From positions 62,001 through 126,000 of the forward strand of contig JAFLBE010000003.1 in assembly GCA_017303995.1 (NCBI GenBank): 64,000 nt of DNA, in the 5' to 3' direction. Shown here piece by piece: positions 54,133 through 62,319 of the stretch. The DNA comes from Bacteroidota bacterium. Its GTDB lineage: Bacteria > Bacteroidota > JABWAT01. Position numbers and translations under genes: made by a program. The notes under the pieces are model-generated. The model was not told the origin of the DNA and did not search any database. It saw only the letters and a list, made by a program, of their open reading frames with translations. Position 1 is the first letter of the stretch, and each line of letters opens with the position of its first letter.

Positions 54133-56070
54133 TTACAAACTTCTGGACTGGATTTCAGTACTGATCATTTTTACAAATTCAGCAACCGGAACTGTTCCCT
54201 GATCACCCTGTCCGTGCTTCCTGATGGAAATTGAACCGCTTTCGGCTTCTTTTCCGCCAATGACAAGCATGTAAGGTACTTTTTGGGTTTCCCAGTCACG
54301 GATCTTATATCCGATTTTTTCATTGCGCAGGTCGAGTTTTACTCTCACACCTGCATCAGCCAATTGTTTTTCAACATCGGCAGCATAGTCATTAAACACT
54401 TCACTGATCGGGAGAACCGCAGCCTGAACCGGTGACAGCCAGGTTGGGAAATTCCCTGCAAAATGTTCAATCAGAATACTTAAGAAACGTTCCATCGAAC
54501 CAAAAGGTGCACGATGGATAATAACAGGACGCAGTTTGGTGTTTTCAGGCCCAACATATTCAAGACCGAAACGCTCAGGCATCACATAGTCAACCTGAAC
54601 GGTACCCAACTGCCATTTACGCCCAATGGCATCCTTTACAATAAAATCAAATTTTGGACCGTAGAATGCAGCTTCGCCCATTCCTACAAAGTAGTCAAGA
54701 TCCATGGTTTTGGCAACATCCAGAATTTCTTCCTGTGATTGTTCCCACATTTCAGGTGATCCTGCATATTTGTCTTTATTGTTCGGATCCCAGAAAGACA
54801 ACCGGGTTTTTACCGGCATGTTGAAAAGCTTGAAAACGAGCTGAGTAAGCTCTATTGCATTGATAAGTTCAGCTTTTAACTGATCATGGGTACAATAAAT
54901 GTGTGCATCATCCTGTGTAAAACCACGAACACGTGAAAGTCCGTTGAGTTCACCCGATTGTTCGTACCGGTAAACCGTTCCAAACTCTGCAAGACGTAAT
55001 GGCAGATCACGATAGGATCTTGGCTGATTGGAATAAATCTGGTGGTGATGCGGGCAGTTCATCGGCTTCAGAAGATATTGCTCATCTTCTACTGTCATCG
55101 GTGCAAACTGAGAATCTGAATAATATGGGTAATGTCCTGAAGTTTTGTACATTTCAAGGTTACCAATATGAGGCGTAATCACTTCCACATAACCACGTTT
55201 CAGAAGTTCTTCACGAAGAAACTGCTCAAGAGTCCGGCGGATGATGGTTCCGTTCGGAAGCCAAACCGGCAATCCACGACCCACCATCGGACTAAACATA
55301 AATAATTGAAGCTGCTTGCCAAGTTTCTTGTGATCCCGTTTTTTGGCTTCTTCAAGTTGAAACAAATACTCATCAAGAAGGGTTTGTTTAGGGAAGGTTA
55401 TGGCATAAATACGTTGCATCACCTGGCGGGAAGCATCTCCCCTCCAGTAACTGGATGAAACGGATAAAACTTTTACAGCTTTTAAACGGGATGTATTCGG
55501 TAAATGCGGACCGGTACAAAGATCTGAAAATTCACCCTGATGGTAGACAGAAACAACATCATCTTCTTTAATGGTGTTTTCAAGAATTTCAACTTTATAA
55601 AGATCCTGACGTGACGTTTTAAAATAGGTTATGGCTTCATCGCGGGAAAGCTCCTGACGGCGGATGGTCAGTTCCCTTTTTCCGATTTCTTTCATCTTAT
55701 CTTCAATGAGTTTGAAATCTTCAGGAGTGAAAGAATGGGGAGAATCGATATCGTAGTAAAAGCCATTTTCAATGGAAGGACCGGCACCAAACTTGGTTCC
55801 AGGGAACAATTCTTCGATTGCCTGCGCCATAATATGTGAACTGGAGTGCCAGTAAATATCTTTTCCTTCATCAGAATCGAAGGTAATGATACGAATATGG
55901 GCATCCTGATTCAGAGGCAGATTGATATCTTTTACTTTGCCGTTTACAGCAATAGCAAGAGAATCCTTTTCCAGTGAACGGGAAATGGAGGTTGCGATTT
56001 CCAGACCGGTTGTACCGATTGGATAGTCACGTACCGATTGATCCGGCAACGTTATACGGATTTTGTCCAC
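54133..56070 (-). CDS. thrS: Threonyl-tRNA synthetase
   Basis: The 645-residue class II synthetase with an N-terminal TGS domain (about 1-62), the editing domain (about 63-225, HSSSHIMAQAIEELFPG and a CTGPHLP segment), the catalytic core with zinc ligand in LLKPMNCPHHHQIY, motif 2 near LAEFGTVYRYEQSG and motif 3 in IHRAPFGSMERF, and the C-terminal anticodon-binding domain. Length is normal. It is followed by infC and preceded by the tRNA genes. Confidence 0.97.
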   Translation of the reverse strand: MDKIRITLPDQSVRDYPIGTTGLEIATSISRSLEKDSLAIAVNGKVKDINLPLNQDAHIRIITFDSDEGKDIYWHSSSHIMAQAIEELFPGTKFGAGPSIENGFYYDIDSPHSFTPEDFKLIEDKMKEIGKRELTIRRQELSRDEAITYFKTSRQDLYKVEILENTIKEDDVVSVYHQGEFSDLCTGPHLPNTSRLKAVKVLSVSSSYWRGDASRQVMQRIYAITFPKQTLLDEYLFQLEEAKKRDHKKLGKQLQLFMFSPMVGRGLPVWLPNGTIIRRTLEQFLREELLKRGYVEVITPHIGNLEMYKTSGHYPYYSDSQFAPMTVEDEQYLLKPMNCPHHHQIYSNQPRSYRDLPLRLAEFGTVYRYEQSGELNGLSRVRGFTQDDAHIYCTHDQLKAELINAIELTQLVFKLFNMPVKTRLSFWDPNNKDKYAGSPEMWEQSQEEILDVAKTMDLDYFVGMGEAAFYGPKFDFIVKDAIGRKWQLGTVQVDYVMPERFGLEYVGPENTKLRPVIIHRAPFGSMERFLSILIEHFAGNFPTWLSPVQAAVLPISEVFNDYAADVEKQLADAGVRVKLDLRNEKIGYKIRDWETQKVPYMLVIGGKEAESGSISIRKHGQGDQGTVPVAEFVKMISTEIQSRSL

Positions 56071-56101
56071 GACAGGGTCCTGCGAAAGTTAAAAGTAGCA
56101 G

Positions 56102-56175
<74 letters not shown>

Positions 56176-56279
56176 AATGCTATTTCATTTCAAATGACAG
56201 ATACTGATTTCTTTAGAATAACAACACGGCGTGGTGAATCAGAAGAGCTTAAGAACCACGACCGCTGATTAAGGTTATG

Positions 56280-56365
56280 TACCGAGAGCGGGAATCGAAC
56301 CCGCACGGCTGTTAGCAGCCAAGGGATTTTAAGTCCCTCTTGTCTACCTATTCCAACATCTCGGC
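56280..56365 (-). tRNA. tRNA-Leu (TAA)
   Basis: An 86-base class II tRNA. Acceptor GCCGAGA pairs with TCTCGGT (G-U at the first pair), the anticodon stem AGGGA/TCCCT holds CTTAAAA (anticodon TAA), the long variable arm is GGCTGCTAACAGCC and the T-loop TTCGATT. Discriminator A. No CCA encoded. The 104 bases to tRNA-Val hold no gene. Confidence 0.95.
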
Positions 56366-56385
56366 GACACAATACAAAGGCAAAG

Positions 56386-56458
56386 AGGCGACGGGCGGAT
56401 TCGAACCGCCGAATGAAAGTTTTGCAGACTTCTCCCTTAGCCACTTGGGTACGTCGCC
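56386..56458 (-). tRNA. tRNA-Cys (GCA)
   Basis: A 73-base tRNA with acceptor GGCGACG/CGTCGCC, discriminator T (the cysteine identity base), anticodon loop CTGCAAA (GCA) and T-arm GGCGG TTCGAAT. It lies 20 bases from tRNA-Leu and 26 from the terminator. Confidence 0.95.
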
Positions 56459-56484
56459 GGACTATAAAGAACATTTTCTAAACG

Positions 56485-56510
56485 AAAAATCCCGAGAAAC
56501 CGGGATTTTT
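56485..56510. terminator. Intrinsic terminator after the tRNA-Gly repeat array
   Basis: AAAAATCCCG and CGGGATTTTT form a perfect 10-base stem with a six-base loop; the T-rich arm works in both directions. On the minus strand it follows the second tRNA-like copy by four bases, so it defines the 3' end of the tRNA-Gly transcript. Confidence 0.85.
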
Positions 56511-56514
56511 TAGA

Positions 56515-56600
56515 GCGGGAAACGAGACTTCCCGATCTTCGGGACGACATCAACCTTGGCTGGTGTCACTGGTTTCCTATAACAAAATCAAGAACGAAGA
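56515..56600 (-). repeat. Degenerate tRNA-Gly-derived repeat, copy 1
   Basis: An 86-base unit that shares the 3' half of tRNA-Gly: the acceptor 3' strand with adjoining T-stem bases (TCTCGTTTCCCGC) and the anticodon-stem/variable segment (CCAAGGTTGATGTCG). The T-loop is replaced by the perfect hairpin TCCCGA-AGA-TCGGGA, and the 5' half no longer pairs. It is about 90 percent identical to the neighbouring copy. Confidence 0.85.
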
Positions 56601-56686
56601 GCGGGAAACGAGACTTCCCGACTTTCGGGACGACATCAACCTTGGTTGGTCTCACTGGTTTCCTATAACTAAAACAAAAACGAAGA
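56601..56686 (-). repeat. Degenerate tRNA-Gly-derived repeat, copy 2
   Basis: Second 86-base unit, starting exactly 86 bases from copy 1 and 86 from the 3' end of the true tRNA gene. It has the same hairpin in place of the T-loop (TCCCGA-AAG-TCGGGA). The final base doubles as the discriminator of the functional tRNA-Gly gene. Confidence 0.85.
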
Positions 56687-56758
56687 GCGGGAAACGAGAC
56701 TCGAACTCGCGACATCAACCTTGGCAAGGTTGCGCTCTACCAACTGAGCTATTCCCGC
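56686..56758 (-). tRNA. tRNA-Gly (GCC)
   Basis: A 73-base tRNA with acceptor GCGGGAA/TTCCCGC, discriminator T, anticodon stem CAACC/GGTTG with loop TTGCCAA (anticodon GCC) and T-loop TTCGAGT. It is the intact unit of an 86-base tandem array. A well-formed promoter lies upstream. Confidence 0.95.
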
Positions 56759-56776
56759 TTGTATTTTAAAGTGGTA

Positions 56777-56807
56777 CAAAGATACGGCAAAGATTTATCG
56801 TGCGCAA
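56777..56807 (-). promoter_or_regulatory. Bacteroidota-type promoter of the tRNA-Gly array
   Basis: On the minus strand TTG (56805-56807) and TATCTTTG (56777-56784) are separated by 20 bases. This matches both elements and the spacing of the TTG / TAnnTTTG promoter of Bacteroidota, the best such match in the window. Transcription would start shortly before the tRNA 5' end at 56758. Confidence 0.7.
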
Positions 56808-56847
56808 GTCCCTTTTGAGCTAATATTTAAAAAAAATACAATAAATC

Positions 56848-57792
56848 TTAACTAACGAAATCTGATGTGTTTTCAATGATCAGTCTTTTATCAGAGAGAT
56901 ATTCCTGAAGTAACTTGAGAACTTCAAGAACTCCGTATTCGGTGTAATTAATGACCTTCTGAAGGGACTGACAGGTTTCGAGCAATTTTCCCAGATTTGA
57001 GTCTTTGATGTCAGTTGAACCACCCAATTGAAGAAGAAGTGCAGGTTCTACATAAATAATTCTGCTCGTGCCAGTATATCTGGGAAGAATTTTTGCGGCA
57101 ATGTCAGATATTTTTTCAGAAAGTGCCATGAGCGGACCAAAAGTATCAAGCACATTACGGCTAGGAATTTTATCACCTTCATCAAACTTGAATTTTCCGG
57201 TTTGAAGGGTGAATAAATAAAATATAGCTTGCTTCCCTATCCGGTTAATTGACTTGGCGTAAACGATTTCTCCATCCTTGAAGCCAACAAAAGAGGTTTC
57301 TCCCCAATGAACAACCCGCAAAATTCCGCTTTGTTTTCTCATCCGGATGTTGTCAAAAATCAATCGGAGCGGGTTACTTCTCAGGTCTCCGCTGGTATTG
57401 GTTTCCGGATTGTAGTAAGGATCTTTCCTGAGCTTAATCTGAAGGTTAAGTCTGACCAAAAGATCTTTATACTCATAGGGTTTTGCTATGAATTCATCTG
57501 CAGTTGATTCAAAGGCTTTGATTTTGGTTTGAGTATCAGCCTGGTAGCTCAAAAAGATGAACGGAATTCTTACCATTCTTTCAATTTTTCTCACTTCAGA
57601 AAGAAAGGCAAATCCGTTCATATCAGGAATATTGATTTCGGATATTATCAACTCTGGTCTGAATACTTCAGCAGCAGTCAGCGCATCAGCCGGCCGGTCA
57701 AAAATCATGGTTTCAAAACCACCTGCCGTTAACTGCATATTCAATTGTTTCAATGAAACGCTATCCGGATCTACAATCATGATTTTATTCAT
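56848..57792 (-). CDS. Receiver-like protein with DUF4388 (PatA-type) domain
   Basis: A 314-residue protein. The N-terminal receiver fold (1-125) keeps K104 (FIAKPYE) and S82, but the phosphoacceptor Asp is Glu (E52 in IISEINIPD) and the acidic pair is D8-P9. It could therefore mimic a permanently phosphorylated state. Residues about 135-250 form a DUF4388/PatA-N domain (RKQSGILRVVHWGETSFVGFKDGEIVYA), followed by a helical tail. It is the last gene of the operon and follows the NtrC-type regulator by 24 bases. Confidence 0.8.
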   Translation of the reverse strand: MNKIMIVDPDSVSLKQLNMQLTAGGFETMIFDRPADALTAAEVFRPELIISEINIPDMNGFAFLSEVRKIERMVRIPFIFLSYQADTQTKIKAFESTADEFIAKPYEYKDLLVRLNLQIKLRKDPYYNPETNTSGDLRSNPLRLIFDNIRMRKQSGILRVVHWGETSFVGFKDGEIVYAKSINRIGKQAIFYLFTLQTGKFKFDEGDKIPSRNVLDTFGPLMALSEKISDIAAKILPRYTGTSRIIYVEPALLLQLGGSTDIKDSNLGKLLETCQSLQKVINYTEYGVLEVLKLLQEYLSDKRLIIENTSDFVS

Positions 57793-57816
57793 GGTAATGC
57801 TTTCGAAGGAAAGAAG

Positions 57817-59178
57817 TTATTCGCCCAGGTCGTATTTTTTACGTTTTTCCCAAAGGTTTTTGGTCGATATATTTAAAATGTCTGCTGCATCCTGATAGGA
57901 TTTGGCGTGGTACTTCAAAATATACTGAATGTATTCCTTTTCAAGTCCTTCCAGATCAACAACCCGGCCTATTCCAAAAATCATTGACTCAGGTTTCGAT
58001 GTAGAATTAACATTTAAATTCAGGTCTTCTGGGGTGATTATATTATCAGAACAGAAAATAAGTGCACGCTCAAGAATGTTTCTGAGCTCTCTCACGTTTC
58101 CAGGGAAATTGTATCTTGTTAGTAACTCAGCTGCATCTTCTCTGAGGCGGGTGTCTGTTTTCCCGAATTTTGTAGATGCTTCTTCAAGGATTTTTTCAGC
58201 AATCAACGGAATATCAAGCGGGATTTCACGAAGAGCAGGCATTTTAAGATTAATGACATTGACGCGATAATACAAATCTTCACGAAATAAGCCATTTCTG
58301 CAAAGTTCTTCAAGGTTTGCATTGGTTGCAACCACAACTCTTGTGGTAATCGAGACTTCTTTGAGTCCACCAATACGTCTTGCTTTTTTTGATTCAAGAA
58401 AGGATAAAAGCTTTGCCTGAGTTGCCAGTGGAACAGAATCAATTTCATCCAGAAAAAGAGTTCCGTCCTGAGCTTCTTCTACCAAGCCGATTTTATCTTT
58501 TTTTGCGTCGGTAAACGAACCTTTCATGTATCCAAAAAGTTCTGATTCAAAGATTGAACCAGGGATAGCGCCCGAATTCACTTCAACAAAACTATGTCCG
58601 GCTGTTTCAGGTGTGATATGATGAAGAATTTTTGAAAGGAAGCTTTTTCCGGTTCCGGTTTCCCCTGTAATCATGACGGGCGCTTCGGGAACCTTTGCCA
58701 GTTTGGTTAATTGGTCTCGAAGTTTTTCAAAAACGGGCGATTTCCCGACGAGTGAATCAATATCAAAATCTGACCGGACCTGACGTTTAAACTGACTGAT
58801 TTCAACTTTCAGATTTCTGACTTCAAGCGCCTGATCAACAGTTTTAATTAGTTCTTCCCGATTAATCGGCTTTTTTATGTAGTGATAAGCACCTGATCTG
58901 AGGCTCTCAATGGCGTAATCCACATTATTGCTTGCGGTAACCATAATAACCGGGATTTGTGGGAAGTTTACTTTTACCTCTTTTAGCAGACTTATCCCGT
59001 CTATCTCGGGCATAGAAATGTCCATGCAGATAATATGCGGATAAAAGGAGGCAATTTCATCCATCAATCTTCTGGGGTTCTGAACGCCAAGTGTGGTAAA
59101 TCCATATTTGTTAAAAGTATGAGTTAATAACGTCAGCAGATTTGAGTCGTCATCAACAAATAATATTTTTTTACTCAT
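57817..59178 (-). CDS. NtrC-family sigma-54-type response regulator
   Basis: A 453-residue regulator: receiver domain (1-120, D53 phosphoacceptor in CMDISMPEID), AAA+ domain with Walker A GETGTGKSFL and Walker B GTLFLDEID, and a C-terminal Fis-type helix-turn-helix (SYQDAADILNISTKNLWEKR). The sigma-54 contact loop reads GSFTDA instead of GAFTGA, so activation of sigma-54 polymerase is likely but not certain. No histidine kinase is adjacent; the propeller kinases 12 kb away lack receivers and are possible partners. Confidence 0.9.
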   Translation of the reverse strand: MSKKILFVDDDSNLLTLLTHTFNKYGFTTLGVQNPRRLMDEIASFYPHIICMDISMPEIDGISLLKEVKVNFPQIPVIMVTASNNVDYAIESLRSGAYHYIKKPINREELIKTVDQALEVRNLKVEISQFKRQVRSDFDIDSLVGKSPVFEKLRDQLTKLAKVPEAPVMITGETGTGKSFLSKILHHITPETAGHSFVEVNSGAIPGSIFESELFGYMKGSFTDAKKDKIGLVEEAQDGTLFLDEIDSVPLATQAKLLSFLESKKARRIGGLKEVSITTRVVVATNANLEELCRNGLFREDLYYRVNVINLKMPALREIPLDIPLIAEKILEEASTKFGKTDTRLREDAAELLTRYNFPGNVRELRNILERALIFCSDNIITPEDLNLNVNSTSKPESMIFGIGRVVDLEGLEKEYIQYILKYHAKSYQDAADILNISTKNLWEKRKKYDLGE

Positions 59179-59181
59179 TGG

Positions 59182-59853
59182 TTACCCTGATATTCCCTTT
59201 CTGAGAAGGCTAATACCTTCGCCAGGATTTTCATATTTGAATACAGCAGACCCTGCAACCAACACGTTAGCCCCGGCATTTGTAACACTACCAATTGTTT
59301 CGGGTGTTATTCCGCCATCCACTTCAATAAGCAAACCAGGATTTAATTTATCAGCCATTTGCCTGAGTTTTTGAATTTTTTGCGGGATGGTATGAATGAA
59401 TTGCTGCCCACCAAAACCAGGATTAACTGACATGATTAATACCAGATCAACAAATGGCAATATTTCTTCAAGTGATGAAACGGGTGTACCTGGATTTACA
59501 GAAACACCAGGTCTTGCGCCAAGTGATCTGATTAGAGAAACCGAACGGTGAAGATGGTAAACTGCTTCCTGGTGAACCGTAACAACATCAGCACCTGCTT
59601 TAATAAATTCGGGAATATACTGATCTGCATGTTCAATCATCAGATGAACATCGAGAGGAAGATTGGTTACTTTTTTCGCAGCAGCCACGATAAATTGACC
59701 AAACGTCAGGTTGGGCACAAAGTGACCATCCATGATATCACAATGAATCCAATCTGCCCCACCCGTTTCACACGCTTTTATTTGCTCACCTAACCGTGAA
59801 AAGTCAGCAGAAAGTAAACTTGGTGCGATAAGAACGGAATTAGTCACGACCAC
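59182..59853 (-). CDS. rpe: Ribulose-phosphate 3-epimerase
   Basis: Rpe interconverts ribulose 5-phosphate and xylulose 5-phosphate in the pentose phosphate and Calvin pathways. The 223-residue TIM barrel has IAPSLLSADFSRLG, the metal His and Asp in HCDIMDGHFVPN, LMSVNPGFGGQ and VDGGI near the end. It overlaps the PASTA gene by 14 bases and precedes the sigma-54 regulator by three. Confidence 0.96.
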   Translation of the reverse strand: MVVTNSVLIAPSLLSADFSRLGEQIKACETGGADWIHCDIMDGHFVPNLTFGQFIVAAAKKVTNLPLDVHLMIEHADQYIPEFIKAGADVVTVHQEAVYHLHRSVSLIRSLGARPGVSVNPGTPVSSLEEILPFVDLVLIMSVNPGFGGQQFIHTIPQKIQKLRQMADKLNPGLLIEVDGGITPETIGSVTNAGANVLVAGSAVFKYENPGEGISLLRKGISG

Positions 59854-60625
59854 TGCTTTCCTTTTTGGGTTCTGGTTTTCCCTTTTTTGTTACCCACACA
59901 TCAACTGGTTTTCCAGAACTTATTTGTCCGCCTGATTTTGGGTATTGATCTACAATTGTATTTGGAAGCATATCATCTGTATACTGAAAGGAGATGATAC
60001 CAAGTGTCAAATTTGCTTTTAAAAGCAGATTTTGTCCTTCATTAAGAGATTGATTGGTTAAATCTGGCACCTGAACAAAATCTCGGGCTGAACCTCTTGA
60101 AATTACAAGGGTGATATAAGAACCTTCTTTAATTTCTTTTCCGGCACTAACCGATTGACTGATAACTACATTCTCAGGAATATTGTCACTCTGACTATAA
60201 ATGACGCCACCTTTTTTAAGTTTTGCCTTTTCAATCAGAATCGTTGCTTCCCGTTCTGATTTTGACGTTAACTCCGGAACAGCAACCTTGGCAGGCTCTG
60301 ACGCAGTTATAGTAAGATAAACCCGCCGACCAACTTTAACACTTAATGATCCTTCCGGATTTTGGGAAATGACAGTGTTTGGCTTTTGTTTTGGGTCGTA
60401 ATTTGAAATTGAAATAATGGGCTGGAGGTCAAGAGATAAAAGGTTTTGTTCAGCAACCTCTCTTGTTAGCCCTAAAACAACAGGGACGGCAACAATATCT
60501 TTCTGGTTCACATAAAACGGCATGAGTATTCCGTTAAACAGAACGGCAAAGCAGGCGATAATGCCGCCAGTTATGACCGCATATTTGAGGTAAGTTAATA
60601 ACCGTTGTTTGACAAATGAGTTCAT
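59840..60625 (-). CDS. PASTA-domain membrane protein
   Basis: A 261-residue protein with a short cytoplasmic N-terminus, a membrane helix (about 14-36) and three PASTA repeats (about 40-105, 110-177, 180-250; each with VP-x-(L/V)-x-x-x-(S/R)). PASTA modules bind muropeptides and beta-lactams. There is no kinase domain, unlike PknB. It ends in a charged tail. It heads the operon with rpe, in the order usual for Bacteroidota and Chlorobiota. Confidence 0.88.
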   Translation of the reverse strand: MNSFVKQRLLTYLKYAVITGGIIACFAVLFNGILMPFYVNQKDIVAVPVVLGLTREVAEQNLLSLDLQPIISISNYDPKQKPNTVISQNPEGSLSVKVGRRVYLTITASEPAKVAVPELTSKSEREATILIEKAKLKKGGVIYSQSDNIPENVVISQSVSAGKEIKEGSYITLVISRGSARDFVQVPDLTNQSLNEGQNLLLKANLTLGIISFQYTDDMLPNTIVDQYPKSGGQISSGKPVDVWVTKKGKPEPKKESSGRD

Positions 60626-60824
60626 AGTTTATCCGCTATGCTGCAATATAAAGGTATTACTTTTTGTAATCAAACAGGCTTGTCAATTTTTCCTGCAGAT
60701 AAACAGATTTAGCATAATTTTTCTTAAGAGATTAAGAAGTCAACTTAAAAAGTATGGTATGACTTTTTGCTCACAATTCGTTTTTGAAATTTGTATTTTC
60801 ACTGAATCATTGAATGGGTGATTT

Positions 60825-61253
60825 ATGAAATATATCATTTTTGCATTGTTAACTTCAATGGCCTGGGGTATCGGTGGCTATTTTGAGAAAAAAGGGCTGC
60901 ACATGGGAAATCTGAGTCCACAACTTGGAATTACCATCCGGACAGCAGTGGCTTTACTAATCTTAGGTGCAGTCAGTTTTCCCGACTGGAAGCTGATTGG
61001 AAATGCCGGACCCAAAGCCCTGATGTACATGATTGTTGGGGGTGGAATTGTGGCCGGTTCGGTTGGCATGCTTTGTTTTTACATGGCGATCAAAGGTGCA
61101 CCCTTGAGCACGGTCATGCCAATTGCCTTTACTTCACCCTTTTTCGGAGCGTTGATGGGAATTGTTTACGGCGGTGAACCGTTGGAAGTCAAAACCATTG
61201 TTGGCATGTTGCTTACAATTTCAGGGATCGTTGTGCTCACTGTTAAAGTCTGA
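60825..61253 (+). CDS. Half-size EamA-family transporter
   Basis: A 142-residue protein with five membrane helices, one EamA domain only (MAWGIGGYFEKKGLHMGNLS at the start, GGEPLEVKTIVGMLLTISG at the end). Such small DMT proteins should dimerise like EmrE. The substrate is unknown. The next gene (HMA-AraC regulator) begins one base after its stop, so they may be co-transcribed, although no copper link is evident for this protein. Confidence 0.8.
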   Translation: MKYIIFALLTSMAWGIGGYFEKKGLHMGNLSPQLGITIRTAVALLILGAVSFPDWKLIGNAGPKALMYMIVGGGIVAGSVGMLCFYMAIKGAPLSTVMPIAFTSPFFGALMGIVYGGEPLEVKTIVGMLLTISGIVVLTVKV

Positions 61254-61254
61254 T

Positions 61255-61854
61255 ATGGAAAAACAAAGAGAAACCCTTTTCATTAAAAATATGGTTTGTC
61301 CACGGTGCATTAGCGCTGTGGAATCCATTCTCGTTTCCGCTGATATTTCATTTTCAGAAATTAGGTTGGGCGAAGCTGATCTTGTTGCAACTCCAACCGA
61401 TTCACAACGATCTGAACTGGAAGGTAAACTGATTTCCTCCGGTTTTGAATTATTGAAAAGTAAGGATGATCAGGTTTGTGATCAGATTAAAACTTTTTTG
61501 CTTCAAACAGTCAATCAACTCGATTTCAATCCGCTCAGTCAAAATATATCCGATATACTTACCCACCATTTTGCGATGAGTTATTCCAGACTGACACAAT
61601 TATTTTCCAGACATGAAAAGATTACGATTGAAAAGTATTTTATTCTGCTAAAAATAGAAAAAGCAAAGGAATGGATTTCATACGGTGATCTGCCAAATAA
61701 AGTCATTGCAGGGAAACTTCAGTATTCATCAGCAGCCCACTTTTCTGCACAATTCAAGCAGGTTACCGGACTTTCCATAACTGAATTCAGACAATCTGCA
61801 TCAAAAACCCGTCATTCCCTCGACAAAATTCAGCCGGGAACCCATTCTCACTGA
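61255..61854 (+). CDS. AraC-type regulator with N-terminal HMA-like metal-binding domain
   Basis: A 199-residue protein. Residues 7-75 resemble a heavy-metal-associated domain (IKNMVCPRCISAVESIL, metal cysteines C15 and C18). Residues about 85-185 are an AraC helix-turn-helix (YFILLKIEKAKEWI, then GKLQYSSAAHFSAQFKQVTG). It ends in a histidine-containing tail. The start at 61255 follows the transporter stop by one base; a longer frame runs inside that gene. It precedes the CopZ/CopA genes and most likely controls them in response to copper. Confidence 0.85.
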   Translation: MEKQRETLFIKNMVCPRCISAVESILVSADISFSEIRLGEADLVATPTDSQRSELEGKLISSGFELLKSKDDQVCDQIKTFLLQTVNQLDFNPLSQNISDILTHHFAMSYSRLTQLFSRHEKITIEKYFILLKIEKAKEWISYGDLPNKVIAGKLQYSSAAHFSAQFKQVTGLSITEFRQSASKTRHSLDKIQPGTHSH

Positions 61855-62103
61855 ATTCTTTTCTTTCGTTAGGTTGGACTTCCCCAAAAAGTCTGAATAC
61901 ATGGATGAGCTTCGCAGAACTTCGTTAACCGGATCCCCGATCCCGATTCTCGGGACGGGGCAGGCTAAGTCCGGGATGACATCTCTATATTTTCAATTCC
62001 TCGGTAAAAATCATGAAACATTACGGGAAAATTCTGTAACAGTTCTTTCCTGATTCTTCCTCATCTTTGTATATCGATTTTCACATTAACCAAAGGAGCA
62101 AAG
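61855..62103. other. Intergenic region before the copper genes
   Basis: 249 bases between the HMA-AraC gene and the CopZ-like gene. It contains the REP-like palindrome, and near its right end CATCTTTG (62062-62069), one base from the -7 consensus, as a weak promoter candidate for copZ-copA. No reading frame was found. Confidence 0.5.
61935..61960. repeat. REP-like palindromic element
   Basis: CCCCG, an unpaired A, then TCCCGA, a TTC loop, TCGGGA and CGGGG form a long GC-rich hairpin in otherwise AT-rich DNA. It is followed by a GTCATCCCGGAC-like segment (inverted, 61969-61982). The core TCCCGA/TCGGGA is the same as in the tRNA-Gly-derived repeats. It looks like a dispersed intergenic repeat between the regulator and copZ. 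Confidence 0.6.
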
Positions 62104-62319
62104 ATGAAAACTGTTCACAAACTCAAAATTGAAGGTATGCATTGCATGAATTCCTGCGTTCGTTCAGTAAAAGAAGAATTGGATTCGATCCAGGACGTAA
62201 AAATTATTTCTGTTGTCGTTGGCGAAGCCGAAATTGAATATGATGATGCAAAGGTTACCGCACTTCAGCTTTCAGAAGCCATTTCTGAGGCTGGATTCAA
62301 ACTCACTTCTGTTAACTGA
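62104..62319 (+). CDS. CopZ-like HMA-domain metallochaperone
   Basis: A 71-residue single HMA domain that would deliver copper to the neighbouring ATPase. The metal loop reads GMHCMNSCVRS, with C14 and C18 spaced as CxxxC instead of the standard CxxC. The rest (VVVGEAEIEYDDAKVTALQLSEAI) is normal for the ferredoxin-like fold. AAGGAG lies five bases before the ATG, and its stop overlaps the copA start (TGATG). Confidence 0.85.
   Translation: MKTVHKLKIEGMHCMNSCVRSVKEELDSIQDVKIISVVVGEAEIEYDDAKVTALQLSEAISEAGFKLTSVN

Noticed and set aside
60656-60670. ATTAC/GTAAT inverted repeat upstream of the PASTA gene
   Set aside because: Five-base arms around a T-run in AT-rich DNA are expected by chance.
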